Positions 44,623-53,679 of a DNA stretch of 64,000 nucleotides are shown here, in pieces. The notes below the pieces were generated by a model. That model had not been told where the DNA came from, did not search any database, and worked only from the letters and a program-made list of their open reading frames with translations. This DNA comes from CAVDHB01 sp963608705 (GTDB lineage: Bacteria; Bacteroidota; Bacteroidia; Bacteroidales; Bacteroidaceae): positions 62,001-126,000 of the forward strand of contig CAVDHB010000068.1 in the NCBI GenBank assembly GCA_963608705.1. Direction: 5' to 3'. The position numbers were made by a program, and so were the translations under genes. Numbering within the stretch: the stretch's first letter is position 1; the number at the start of each line of letters is the position of its first letter.

Positions 44623-47600
44623 ATGCGGCTGTACATTTTATATACAAGTGTTTTTCTTTTGGCTGTTGTCATGTGGCTGGTATCGGGGTGTAGTTCCTCT
44701 GACGAGGAGCGAAAGACTGAATACCGAAGGCTGGACGACAAGGCTTATTATTGGGAGTACCGTAATTTGGACTCAGCTGTCTGCTATGCGAAGAGGGCGT
44801 TGAATCTGTCCATGGCTGACGAGGATGCCCGCACGGTGGCTTTGAACCGTCTGGCAGATGTCAAGTTCATGCAGATGGACTTTACGGAAAGCCGTATGCT
44901 TTATATGCAGGCGATGGACGAGACGGATGATCTCTTGCAACGTTTTGTCAGTGAAGTGGGATTGATGAACGTATGCCAGCGTACTTCCCAGAACCGGTCG
45001 TTCTATGAGCATCACTATGAGGCGGAGTCGTTGATGAGAAGGATTGAAGAGGATGAGAATGACCTGGACGACTATGAGAGGCATTCGTTTGACATGGCCC
45101 GGCAGACTTTCCACACCGTGTCGGCCCAGTATTTCCTGAATCTGAGGCAGGAGAGACGGGCGAGAAAGGAGATGGAAGGGCTGACGGCGGATGAGAGTCT
45201 CCTGCGAAGAGACACGGTACAGTGGCTAAAGGTGAACTATGTGAAAAGCAACTCACGTCTTGTGGAGGGAGATAGTGAGGGAAAGAGATGGCTGACCACT
45301 TTTGACTCCTTGTTTCACGGGCTGGAAATAAGCCGGAAAGGGAACTATCCTTTTTTTGAGGCTCGCTATCTTCAAGGATTGGCGATACAGCTTTCCAATG
45401 AGCGGACTGCCGCTTTTTTAGAGCGGGAGCGTGCGTTGGCCATACATTATTTGACGGGAGACTCCGTGTCGGAATATGGCAGTGGGGAATTATTGGCCCG
45501 GCAAGCGTTGGATTTGTCCAACCGGTACGGAGACTTGTACTTGCAATCCGTAAGTTTGCGGGTGTGGGCCGCTTGCTATTTCCGGTCTGGTCATTATCCG
45601 GAAGCACTGAACGCTTTACAAGGGGCGTTGAATTTGGTAAACCAGCATTATTTGGCACATTACCGCCAGATTCCCACTCCTCATCTGTTGGAGCTGTATA
45701 ATCCACAGGACAGTGTGTCCGTGGAGAAACAATGGATGGATAATCCGCAGATTCTCACTATGCCGGAATGGATTGCCCGTATCCGGGAACAGCTGAGTAT
45801 GGTGTACAGTGCCTTGGGAGACAAGATGCGCAGTGACTACAACCGCAATGTGTATCTGGATATTCTGGATGTGACCCGCCAGGATAAAGAAGGGGAACTG
45901 AGGTTTCATCGCTTGGAAAAGGAAGGGCGGTTGCTTAATATTTGGATGGCGGTCGTTACGCTGAGTATTGGGGGCGGCTGTTTCTTGCTCTACTGGTTGA
46001 GTAAGAAATGGAAGCAATTGCACCGAAGCCAAGTGAGAGAGTTGTTCACGGATGTGAGAAAACAAGCGGGATTGTGGCTTGACGGGGAAAGCCGCTCCCT
46101 GGAGGACTTGGAGGAAGCGTATGAGGATGCCGCTTCTGCGTTGGAAATGAGCAGACGCAAGATAACTCAATACAAGACTGAGAATGAGGACAGAAGAGCC
46201 TGTGTGTCTTTGGTAGGGGAGGTGATTCCCCTTCTGGATCGGATGTTGAATGAATTGCGTAGATTGAAAGAGGGAAAGGATACAGCGGAGGTACGCAAGG
46301 AACGTTATGTCTATATCTGTGAGCTGACAGAGAAGATAAATGAGTACAATGACCTCTTGACGCATTGGATTCAGATAAGGAAGGGGACGTTTAACTTGCG
46401 GGTGGAGACGTTTTCCGTGAAAGAAGTCTTGGATGTGCTTCGCCTTCGGCAAGGGCTTTTCGAGCGAGGCGGAAAGACTTTGGAAGTCTCGCAGGCTGAT
46501 TATAAGGTGAAAGCGGACAAAGCGCTGACGTTGTTTATGCTGAACACCCTGGTGGAGAATGCGTACAAATATGCCGGGGAAAAAGGTAAGACTGCCGTCG
46601 AGGCTGTGGAGGGGTCGGATTATGTGGAACTCTCAATCAAGGATAACGGCCCAGGACTGTCCGAAGAGGACAGGCAGCGCATTGTGAATCAGAAAGTCTA
46701 TGATGCCGCAAGTATCGGAATGGTGGGTGACGCTGAGAGAGACTCCCGTTTGCAAGAGAAAAAGGGCTTTGGTTTCGGGTTGATGAATTGCAAGGGAATT
46801 ATTGAGAAATACCGGAAAACAAACTCCTTTTTCGCCTGTTGCCTGTTTGGTGTGGAAAGTGAGAAGGGGAAAGGATGCCGCTTCTTTTTCCGTCTGCCCA
46901 AAGCGAAGTCGCTGCTTGTCGTCTTGTTACTTCTGACGGCGGGGATGGGACTGAACGGTTGCACTTCCTCGGACAAACAGCCTGTGCAGGAGAAAGACGT
47001 GCTTTGGAAACCTGATGACGCCTTGTTGAGGCGTGCGTCAGGATTTGCGGATTCCGTGTATTATTGCAATATAGACGCACGGTATGAACAGGCATTGGCT
47101 TTCGCTGATTCTGCCCGTGGTTGTCTGAACGCATATTACCTTGCGCATCATCCTGGCAGTGTGTGTTTGATGAGAAACCGTGGAAATGCGGAGCAGGCGG
47201 CAGAGTTGTATTGGTGGGAAGAGGGGTTTAACACAGACTATCATGTGATTTTGGATATTCGGAATGAATCGGCGGTGGCGGCTTTGGCCTTGAAAGACTG
47301 GACAAGATACCGCTACGATAATGATATATACACCGTGTTGTACAAGGTGCTTGGAGAGGATTCCAGTCTGGGATTGTACAGTCAGTCAATGCAGCGTTCC
47401 TCTTCGAATAAAATTGTGCTGCTCATGGTGTTTGTGGTGTCTGCTCTCACCTTTTTCATAGCTTACTATATTCTTTATTTCCGCCGTAGACGATTGTTCC
47501 GTATACATTTACGGCAGTTGCTTCAGCTGAATACCGACTTGGCCTCTCTTTCTTGTTCCATGCCGGAAGAGGGTAGTAGGCTGGTGGATACGTCATTGCC

Positions 47601-48732
47601 TCAAGTGTTGTTGCGTGATTTGAATGAGATTGTTCCCTTGGAGGGGCTGGTGTTGCTGGTGAATGACACAGAACGGAATAGTATGGATTGTCTTTATGCG
47701 GGTGAAGTGGTGGCGGACAGACGGCAGATGGAAGACGGTCTGCGGGCTGTCCTGAATGGAAAGAAGCTGGGTGGAGAAAGACAGGGACAGGCCTTCCCGC
47801 TGGATGTACGGTGGCAAGGCAAGGTTTACAGGGTCGGTGTTTTATGGTTGGGAGTTGCCGGACGGGCAGACGCCACTCTTAAGCCGATTCTCGCCTTGGC
47901 GGTGCGTTCCGTGGCCGCTTGTCTGTTCCATTCGGTCGTGCAGGTCGGTGGAATGGAAAACAAGGTGGAACTGATGAGAGACGAGGTGAGGAAAGCTTCT
48001 CAGGAAGCGTCCCGTCTGCATGTGCAGAATCAGGTGCTGGACAACTGTCTGTCTGCCATCAAGCATGAGACGATGTTCTATCCCAGTCGTATTTTGCAAT
48101 TAGTGGAGAAAATCAAAGGGAATGTGGACAAGGAGGAGGAACGCAGATTGACAGCGGAGATGGCAGAGTTAGCCATTTATTATAAGGATATATACACGCT
48201 GCTGGGTGACAATGCCCGTCGGCAATTGACACAAGTGGTGTTCCATAGAGAGACACTGGAAGCGGAACGCCTTTATATGCAAGCGGAAAGACTGTTTCAT
48301 AAGCTGAATAAAAGGCATACGTTGGAATGGACGGAGGGTGGATGCCAAGAAGGAGGATTGTGCCTGAAAGGGGACGGTGAATTGTTGTCTCTTCTTTTTC
48401 GGAATCTCTTAGAGGCTGCATTATCCCCTGCCAAGGAAGGCACCTTGAGTCTGACCATCCGAAGATGGGAACACTATGTCCGTTTTGAATTAAAAGACAG
48501 CCGGTCGCTTTATTCGGCTGACACCTTGCGGCTGCTGTTTTCCCCAGACTTGTGTGAATTGAAGAGTGCGGAGGGACAGTCGGTGGAAATGAAATACTTA
48601 GTTTGTAAACAAATCATAAGGGATCATGGAGAATACACGGCGCAAAGGGGCTGTCGTATTAATGCGGAGCCGATGTCCGAAGGCGGATATGTCGTGTGGT
48701 TCACCTTGCCCTTGGTGGTAAATAAAGATTGA
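44623..48732 (+). CDS. Giant membrane sensor with two fused kinase-like modules (DUF5112/DUF5113-type)
   Basis: About 1369 residues from the ATG at 44623; an in-frame ATG at 44593 lies upstream of the -7 box. Module 1: lipoprotein signal (lipobox VSGC), TPR-like periplasmic part, membrane helix near 45940-46010, coiled coil, then a full HATPase domain with N box (TLVENAYKY), G1 (DNGPGLS) and G2 (GFGFGLMN), but no obvious phosphoacceptor histidine. Module 2 begins with a hydrophobic segment ending in a lipobox (GLNGC, about 46950-46965), a periplasmic part, a helix near 47410-47475, a GAF-like part, the His box IKHETMFYPSRI (His about 1148) and a degraded ATPase domain. A response regulator gene starts four bases after it. 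Confidence 0.8.
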   Translation: MRLYILYTSVFLLAVVMWLVSGCSSSDEERKTEYRRLDDKAYYWEYRNLDSAVCYAKRALNLSMADEDARTVALNRLADVKFMQMDFTESRMLYMQAMDETDDLLQRFVSEVGLMNVCQRTSQNRSFYEHHYEAESLMRRIEEDENDLDDYERHSFDMARQTFHTVSAQYFLNLRQERRARKEMEGLTADESLLRRDTVQWLKVNYVKSNSRLVEGDSEGKRWLTTFDSLFHGLEISRKGNYPFFEARYLQGLAIQLSNERTAAFLERERALAIHYLTGDSVSEYGSGELLARQALDLSNRYGDLYLQSVSLRVWAACYFRSGHYPEALNALQGALNLVNQHYLAHYRQIPTPHLLELYNPQDSVSVEKQWMDNPQILTMPEWIARIREQLSMVYSALGDKMRSDYNRNVYLDILDVTRQDKEGELRFHRLEKEGRLLNIWMAVVTLSIGGGCFLLYWLSKKWKQLHRSQVRELFTDVRKQAGLWLDGESRSLEDLEEAYEDAASALEMSRRKITQYKTENEDRRACVSLVGEVIPLLDRMLNELRRLKEGKDTAEVRKERYVYICELTEKINEYNDLLTHWIQIRKGTFNLRVETFSVKEVLDVLRLRQGLFERGGKTLEVSQADYKVKADKALTLFMLNTLVENAYKYAGEKGKTAVEAVEGSDYVELSIKDNGPGLSEEDRQRIVNQKVYDAASIGMVGDAERDSRLQEKKGFGFGLMNCKGIIEKYRKTNSFFACCLFGVESEKGKGCRFFFRLPKAKSLLVVLLLLTAGMGLNGCTSSDKQPVQEKDVLWKPDDALLRRASGFADSVYYCNIDARYEQALAFADSARGCLNAYYLAHHPGSVCLMRNRGNAEQAAELYWWEEGFNTDYHVILDIRNESAVAALALKDWTRYRYDNDIYTVLYKVLGEDSSLGLYSQSMQRSSSNKIVLLMVFVVSALTFFIAYYILYFRRRRLFRIHLRQLLQLNTDLASLSCSMPEEGSRLVDTSLPQVLLRDLNEIVPLEGLVLLVNDTERNSMDCLYAGEVVADRRQMEDGLRAVLNGKKLGGERQGQAFPLDVRWQGKVYRVGVLWLGVAGRADATLKPILALAVRSVAACLFHSVVQVGGMENKVELMRDEVRKASQEASRLHVQNQVLDNCLSAIKHETMFYPSRILQLVEKIKGNVDKEEERRLTAEMAELAIYYKDIYTLLGDNARRQLTQVVFHRETLEAERLYMQAERLFHKLNKRHTLEWTEGGCQEGGLCLKGDGELLSLLFRNLLEAALSPAKEGTLSLTIRRWEHYVRFELKDSRSLYSADTLRLLFSPDLCELKSAEGQSVEMKYLVCKQIIRDHGEYTAQRGCRINAEPMSEGGYVVWFTLPLVVNKD

Positions 48733-48735
48733 TAT

Positions 48736-49458
48736 ATGGAGAATTTCAATGTGATTATTGTGGAGGATGCGCGTCTGGAGTTAAAGGGGACGGAAGAAAT
48801 CTTCCGTAACGATATTCCGGAAGGACACATCATAGCCACCGCATCCACGGAAGATGAATATTGGAATGCGATGAAGGCGGGAGTGCCTGATTTGCTGTTG
48901 CTCGATTTGGGATTGGGAGGTTCCACTACCGTAGGTGTGGAGATTTGTCGTAAGACAAGGCGGGAGTATCCCGACTTGCGCATTCTCATCTTCACGGGCG
49001 AGGTGCTGAACGAGAAACTGTGGATGGATGCCTTGGATGCGGGAGCGGATGGAATCATTCTGAAAAGCGGGGAGTTATTGACCCGGTTGGACGTGGCTTG
49101 CGTGATGGCTGGCAAACAGTATGTGTTCAACCAGCCTTTGCTGAAACAAATTGTAGCCCGCTTTAGAAAATCGGTCATGGAGGAGCAGGAAAGACAGGAG
49201 GCGGTCATAGACTACGACATAGACGAGTATGACGAGCGTTTTCTGCGGCATTTGGCGTTGGGATATACGAAGGAGATGATCTCCAATTTGTCGGGGATGC
49301 CTTTCGGAGTGAAGAGTCTTGAGAAGAAACAAAACGACCTGATTGGCCGTCTGTTTCCGAAAAACGCCCGCAACGGTGTGAATGCCACTCGTTTGGTCAC
49401 AAGAGCCTTTCAGTTACACATCTTGGACATAGACAATCTGGAGCCGGATGAAGAATAG
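48736..49458 (+). CDS. Response regulator with LuxR-like DNA-binding end
   Basis: The 240-residue protein has a receiver domain (VIIVEDARLE; phosphoacceptor Asp in LLLLDLGLGG, residue about 57; FTGE and LKSG as switch residues). Residues about 168-225 are a helix-turn-helix region (RFLRHLALGYTKEMISNLSGM...KSLEKKQNDLIGRLFP) like LuxR/NarL output domains. It follows the sensor by three bases and is its likely partner. It overlaps the next gene by 11 bases. Confidence 0.85.
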   Translation: MENFNVIIVEDARLELKGTEEIFRNDIPEGHIIATASTEDEYWNAMKAGVPDLLLLDLGLGGSTTVGVEICRKTRREYPDLRILIFTGEVLNEKLWMDALDAGADGIILKSGELLTRLDVACVMAGKQYVFNQPLLKQIVARFRKSVMEEQERQEAVIDYDIDEYDERFLRHLALGYTKEMISNLSGMPFGVKSLEKKQNDLIGRLFPKNARNGVNATRLVTRAFQLHILDIDNLEPDEE

Positions 49459-50185
49459 CAAAGTGGACGCTTGGCTGACCGGGATATTTGCGGCGGGGAT
49501 AGTATGTACCGCCGCGGGGTCATGGGTGGCGGCAATCTATGATTTTCCTGTACGTCCGTTATTGAGCGAAGAGGGTATTCGGTGGACATTGAAAAGTGTG
49601 TTGTCCAATTTCGCCAAGGCTTCCTTGTCGCCGTTGCTGATGACGACGGCTACTATCGGGTTGCTTGTGTCGTCCGGACTGGGGACATGGATTCATTCGT
49701 TATGGAAGTCCCGACATATCTCGTTGAAGCAGCGAAGTGCGACGGGGATTACGCTGTTCACACTGTCAGTGTACCTGATATTGGTGTTGTTGGGACTGTT
49801 TCTGCCCCATTCCTTTCTGCTTGGTGTCACAGGCCGTGTGTCACAGTCGGCCTTTGCGGAAGGATGGGTGGGAGTGTGCTGTGTGGGACTGATTCTGACA
49901 GGCATAGTATATGGTACGGCTTCCGGCACTTTCCGCTCATTCCTCAATGTGCTGGACGGGCTTGGGGCTGGTCTTTCTTTCTATGCCCCTTGTTTCACCA
50001 CGTTGTTCTTCATGGCGCAATGGACCGCATGTGTGGCTTATATGGATGCGGATATACAAAAAGAAAGCTGGTGGCCAATGGCCTGCCAGCTTCTGTATCT
50101 TTCTTCTTTTGTAGTCAAGACTTTCAGTTTGTTTTTTCAGTCCGGCGGTGTTTCCACATCATTCGGGCGTAGAACCAAGTGGTAA
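49448..50185 (+). CDS. Small multi-pass membrane protein (possibly AbgT-like)
   Basis: The 245-residue protein has about six hydrophobic helices (for example IFAAGIVCTAAGSWVAAIYD and LFTLSVYLILVLLGLFLP). Weak resemblance to part of the AbgT transporter family is noted, but the protein is half that length, so function is left open. It overlaps the response regulator by 11 bases and is presumably co-expressed with the sensor pair. Its end overlaps the convergent sugar transporter gene by 62 bases. Confidence 0.55.
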   Translation: MKNSKVDAWLTGIFAAGIVCTAAGSWVAAIYDFPVRPLLSEEGIRWTLKSVLSNFAKASLSPLLMTTATIGLLVSSGLGTWIHSLWKSRHISLKQRSATGITLFTLSVYLILVLLGLFLPHSFLLGVTGRVSQSAFAEGWVGVCCVGLILTGIVYGTASGTFRSFLNVLDGLGAGLSFYAPCFTTLFFMAQWTACVAYMDADIQKESWWPMACQLLYLSSFVVKTFSLFFQSGGVSTSFGRRTKW

Positions 50186-51374
50186 GGAAGCCAGCGAAAG
50201 GCACGATGAAGGACAGGGGCATGGAGCCGGTGCTGTCTGCCACGAATCCCATGGCCAAAGGGCCGATGGCGCCTCCTAACACGGAGAGCATAAGGATGGA
50301 AGAGGCGTATTCAGTCTGCCTTCCCGCTTCTTTGATGGCAAGGGCGAAGATGGTGGGGAACATGATACTCTCAAACACATAGCCTGCGATGACGGAGAGG
50401 ATAGAAAAGAACCCCAAGTCGAGTATGGCTAAAAGAGAGGTCAGCGAAGTGCCTGTGGCGCAGACAAGCAATATTTTCTCAGCCGCCACACGCCGCATGA
50501 TGCCACTACCTACAAATCGTCCAATCATGAACAGCCCCAGTCCTCCGAAAGAGAGGAAGTAGGTGGCCTCCATATTGGAGAAAGTACCATCGGAGGTGAT
50601 ATAATTGATGAAGAAACTGTTGATGGAGATTTCCGCCACTTCGTACATGAACAGGGCTATCAGTCCGAACACGAATGCCCGCTTCGTCCATACACTCTTG
50701 CCGGAGTCATCTTCCGTTTTCTCTTTTCCCGTTTCCATTACGACTTCCGGCAATTTCACACGGGAGAAAAGGAACGCCACCAGCAATACGATTACTCCTA
50801 TTATAATATAAGGTATCACGACTCCGGAAGCTCCTTGGTTGAAGTCATTCTTTGAGAAGAAGAACAAGCCTCCGAAGATAGAGCCGCACATGGATCCCAC
50901 TCCGTTGAACGCTTGTGCTCGGTTCAGTCGTCCCGCCGCTGTTTCCTTGCTTCCGAGCAGGGTGACGTAGGGGTTTGCGCCTGTTTCAAGGCAGACCAGT
51001 CCGCCACCGATGATAAACAACGGAATGAGGAAATAAGAGAATACCCATGCCTGGGGAAGATAAAGACTAGGTACGAACAAAAGCGACCCTATGCCAAAGG
51101 TGAGCAGTCCTACGGTCAGTCCTCTGCGGGTACCGTATTTCCGTATCATCCAGCCCGAAGGGATGGCAAGCAGGAAATAAGCGCCGTAAATCATGAACTG
51201 GATGAGTGCCGACTGTGTTTTGTCTACATGGAAAAGTTCTTGACAATGTTTGTTGAGCACGTCCAGGATGGCACGGGCAAAGCCCCATAGGAAGAACAAG
51301 CTAGTTAAAAGCAGAAAGTGGGCGAGGAATCCTTCGCCCACTAATCTTGTACGTTTTTGTATTGTCTGTCGCAT
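50124..51374 (-). CDS. FHS-family sugar:proton symporter (L-fucose/glucose/galactose permease type)
   Basis: The 416-residue major facilitator has 12 hydrophobic helices. FFLWGFARAILDVLNKHCQE near the start and FMIYGAYFLLAIPSGWMIRKYG resemble FucP and Bacteroidetes GluP-like permeases. The substrate could be fucose or another hexose. It follows pdxA by five bases on the same strand, an odd partnership that looks accidental. Its 3' end overlaps the convergent membrane gene by 62 bases. Confidence 0.85.
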   Translation of the reverse strand: MRQTIQKRTRLVGEGFLAHFLLLTSLFFLWGFARAILDVLNKHCQELFHVDKTQSALIQFMIYGAYFLLAIPSGWMIRKYGTRRGLTVGLLTFGIGSLLFVPSLYLPQAWVFSYFLIPLFIIGGGLVCLETGANPYVTLLGSKETAAGRLNRAQAFNGVGSMCGSIFGGLFFFSKNDFNQGASGVVIPYIIIGVIVLLVAFLFSRVKLPEVVMETGKEKTEDDSGKSVWTKRAFVFGLIALFMYEVAEISINSFFINYITSDGTFSNMEATYFLSFGGLGLFMIGRFVGSGIMRRVAAEKILLVCATGTSLTSLLAILDLGFFSILSVIAGYVFESIMFPTIFALAIKEAGRQTEYASSILMLSVLGGAIGPLAMGFVADSTGSMPLSFIVPFAGFLTTWFYARMMWKHRRTEKTN

Positions 51375-51379
51375 ATGAA

Positions 51380-52516
51380 TCAGTTGTCAGCAGTCTTTGG
51401 CTCTTTGTTAGGCTGTGGAGCTGTCTTATGGTTATTTGTCGGATTCGTCTTGTCTTTGTCTCCTCGTGGCTTGTCAAAGGTCTGTCTTCTGAGCGGATTG
51501 GCACCGTCTTTGTCAAACTGCGCCCGGTTCTTCACCACGTCCATCGCCGTGTAAATGGCGTGACGCATGGAGGCTTCCGAGGCAAGGTTCTTTCCTGCAA
51601 TGTCGTAAGCGGTTCCGTGGTCTGGAGAGGTTCTCACGAGCGGAAGTCCAGCGGTGAAGTTCACGCCGTCATCCATGGCCAGTGCTTTGAAAGCCGCCAG
51701 TCCCTGGTCGTGGTACATGGCCAGCACACCGTCGAAATGGGTGTACAGTCCTGCGCCGAAGAAGCCGTCCGCAGGATAAGGGCCGAAGCACAATACACCC
51801 TTGTCGAACATCTCTTTGATGGCGGGAGTGATGACTTCCTCCTCTTCGGAGCCTAACAGTCCGTGGTCTCCGGCGTGCGGGTTGAGGGACAGTACGGCGA
51901 TGCGTGGATTGTCCAAGTAGAAGTCCCTGCGCAGGCTACGGTCGAACAGTGTCAGTTTTTTCTCAATCGCTTCTTTCGTTATCGCGTCTGCCACCTTTCG
52001 GATGGGCAGATGGGTCGTGACCAACGCCACACGCAGACGGTCGTTCATCAAAATCATCAATGGCTCGGCCTTGTCTCCGAAGCAGGAGGCGAAGTACTCT
52101 GTGTGTCCGCAGAAACGGAATGCGTCGCTCTGTATCGTGTTCTTGTCGATGGGCGCTGTCACGATGGCGTCAATCCACCCTGTCTTGTATTCCAGTACAG
52201 CCCGTTCCAGACATTCGAAAGCGGTTTTCCCGGCTTCGGCGGAAGGGGTTCCCAAGGTGATTTGTATCTCCTCGTCATAGCAGTTCACGATGTTGAGACA
52301 GCCGTCCTTGACTTTCTCGGCTGATTCCACGATGTTGAAATTCACCGGCAGATTGAGTGCTTTCCGATGATAGGTGGCCACTTTGGGCGACCCGTATATG
52401 ACTGGCGTACACAGCTCGAACATGGAAGGGTCGGCGAATGTCTTAAAAATCACCTCATATCCGACTCCGTTCGGGTCTCCCTGTGTGATGCCTATGCGTA
52501 ATTTTCTTGGTTCCAT
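51380..52516 (-). CDS. pdxA: 4-hydroxythreonine-4-phosphate dehydrogenase
   Basis: The 378-residue enzyme makes the precursor of pyridoxine 5'-phosphate in the DXP-dependent vitamin B6 pathway. IGITQGDPNGVGYEVI is at the N-terminus; metal-binding parts are FCGHTEYFA, MYHDQGLAAFKAL and TSPDHGTAYDIAG. The last ~35 residues form a polar tail rich in Lys, Asn and Pro, longer than usual. The start is the ATG at 52516; a longer frame reaches into rlmN and is rejected. It lies eight bases after rlmN. Confidence 0.93.
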   Translation of the reverse strand: MEPRKLRIGITQGDPNGVGYEVIFKTFADPSMFELCTPVIYGSPKVATYHRKALNLPVNFNIVESAEKVKDGCLNIVNCYDEEIQITLGTPSAEAGKTAFECLERAVLEYKTGWIDAIVTAPIDKNTIQSDAFRFCGHTEYFASCFGDKAEPLMILMNDRLRVALVTTHLPIRKVADAITKEAIEKKLTLFDRSLRRDFYLDNPRIAVLSLNPHAGDHGLLGSEEEEVITPAIKEMFDKGVLCFGPYPADGFFGAGLYTHFDGVLAMYHDQGLAAFKALAMDDGVNFTAGLPLVRTSPDHGTAYDIAGKNLASEASMRHAIYTAMDVVKNRAQFDKDGANPLRRQTFDKPRGDKDKTNPTNNHKTAPQPNKEPKTADN

Positions 52517-52524
52517 AGTGTGTC

Positions 52525-53595
52525 TTATTGTTGTTTGTTCTTTAATTTTTCTTGTTGTTTCTTGGTGGAAAGCAGTCCGCAAGCTGCCCAGATGTCTTCC
52601 CCTCGTGAGGCACGGATCGTGGCGAACACACCGTGCTTGGTCAGATAGTCTCGGAAACGGATGAGTGAATCGGGGTTCGTGCCGTTGAACTCGGTGTCGG
52701 GGATGGTGTGGAACCGAATGAGGTTCACTCTGCAATCCACCCCTTTAAGCAGCTTCACCAACGCCTCGGCATCTTTCTGGCTGTCGTTCATTCCCCCGAA
52801 GAGGATGTATTCAAAAGAAAGCCGGCGTTGTTTGGAGAAATCGTACTTACGCAGGATGTCCAGCACCTGTTTGATGGAGAAAACTCGTTCCGCGGGCATG
52901 ATATCCGCTCTTTGCGAAGGATAGGGGGAATGAAGGCTGACGGCCAGGTGGCAGTCGCATTCTGCCATGTACCGTTCCAGCCCAGTCTTTACTCCCACGG
53001 TAGACACAGTAATGCGTTTGGGACTCCATGCGTATCCCCATTCAGCCGTGAGTATCTTCAGCGCTCGCAGCACATTGTCGAGATTGTTGAAAGGTTCTCC
53101 TTGTCCCATGAACACCATGTTGGTAATCCGTTCGCTTTCCGGCAGTGAGTAAAGCTGGTTGAGGATGTCGGTTGCGGTAAGATTGGCGGAGAACCCTTGC
53201 CTGCCTGTCATGCAGAAACGGCATCCCATCTTGCACCCCACTTGGGAAGAGACACACAGGGTGGCTCGGTCTTCCTCCGGGATGTACACACTTTCGATAT
53301 AGTTTCCCTCATGGGTCTGGTAGAGATACTTGGCGGTGCCGTCCACCGACCTTTTCTCGTCCACCGGGAGCTTGCATCCTACGGTGTAATGTTTTTTCAG
53401 CAAGCTGCGGTTCTTCAGCGAGAGATTGGTCATCTCGTCGATGTCTCTCACGTGTTTTTTATAGAGCCATACGGCTATCTGTCCCCCTGTGAAGCGGGGC
53501 ATTCCCAGTTTCACGGCGGTGTCTTTCAACTCCTCTGACGTGAGTCCCAGCAGAGGCGTTTTGCGGTCTGTGATTGTTATTGTTTCTTCTGCCAT
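52525..53595 (-). CDS. rlmN: 23S rRNA (adenine2503-C2)-methyltransferase, radical SAM
   Basis: The 356-residue RlmN methylates A2503 of 23S rRNA and A37 of some tRNAs. The 4Fe-4S motif is in VGCKMGCRFCMTG, with VFMGQGEPFNN and the conserved AVSLHSP further on. The start is the ATG at 53595. A TTG 12 bases upstream falls inside the -7 element TACCTTTG, so it cannot be translated from this promoter. First gene of the rlmN-pdxA-transporter operon. Confidence 0.94.
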   Translation of the reverse strand: MAEETITITDRKTPLLGLTSEELKDTAVKLGMPRFTGGQIAVWLYKKHVRDIDEMTNLSLKNRSLLKKHYTVGCKLPVDEKRSVDGTAKYLYQTHEGNYIESVYIPEEDRATLCVSSQVGCKMGCRFCMTGRQGFSANLTATDILNQLYSLPESERITNMVFMGQGEPFNNLDNVLRALKILTAEWGYAWSPKRITVSTVGVKTGLERYMAECDCHLAVSLHSPYPSQRADIMPAERVFSIKQVLDILRKYDFSKQRRLSFEYILFGGMNDSQKDAEALVKLLKGVDCRVNLIRFHTIPDTEFNGTNPDSLIRFRDYLTKHGVFATIRASRGEDIWAACGLLSTKKQQEKLKNKQQ

Positions 53596-53604
53596 TCTGA
53601 GTTG

Positions 53605-53612
53605 CAAAGGTA
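53605..53612 (-). promoter_or_regulatory. -7 element of the rlmN promoter
   Basis: Minus-strand TACCTTTG (53612-53605). The transcript would start only a few bases before the ATG at 53595. No clear TTTG upstream. Confidence 0.5.
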
Positions 53613-53679
53613 CGTAAAATCAGTGGAATTTCCTACGGCACTTCTCTTAATCTCCTTTTTAGGATGGCCGTGCGAGATT

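Noticed and set aside
44948..46452. Long open frames on the minus strand opposite the sensor gene
   Set aside because: Composition-driven shadows of the plus-strand coding sequence; no recognisable protein motifs.
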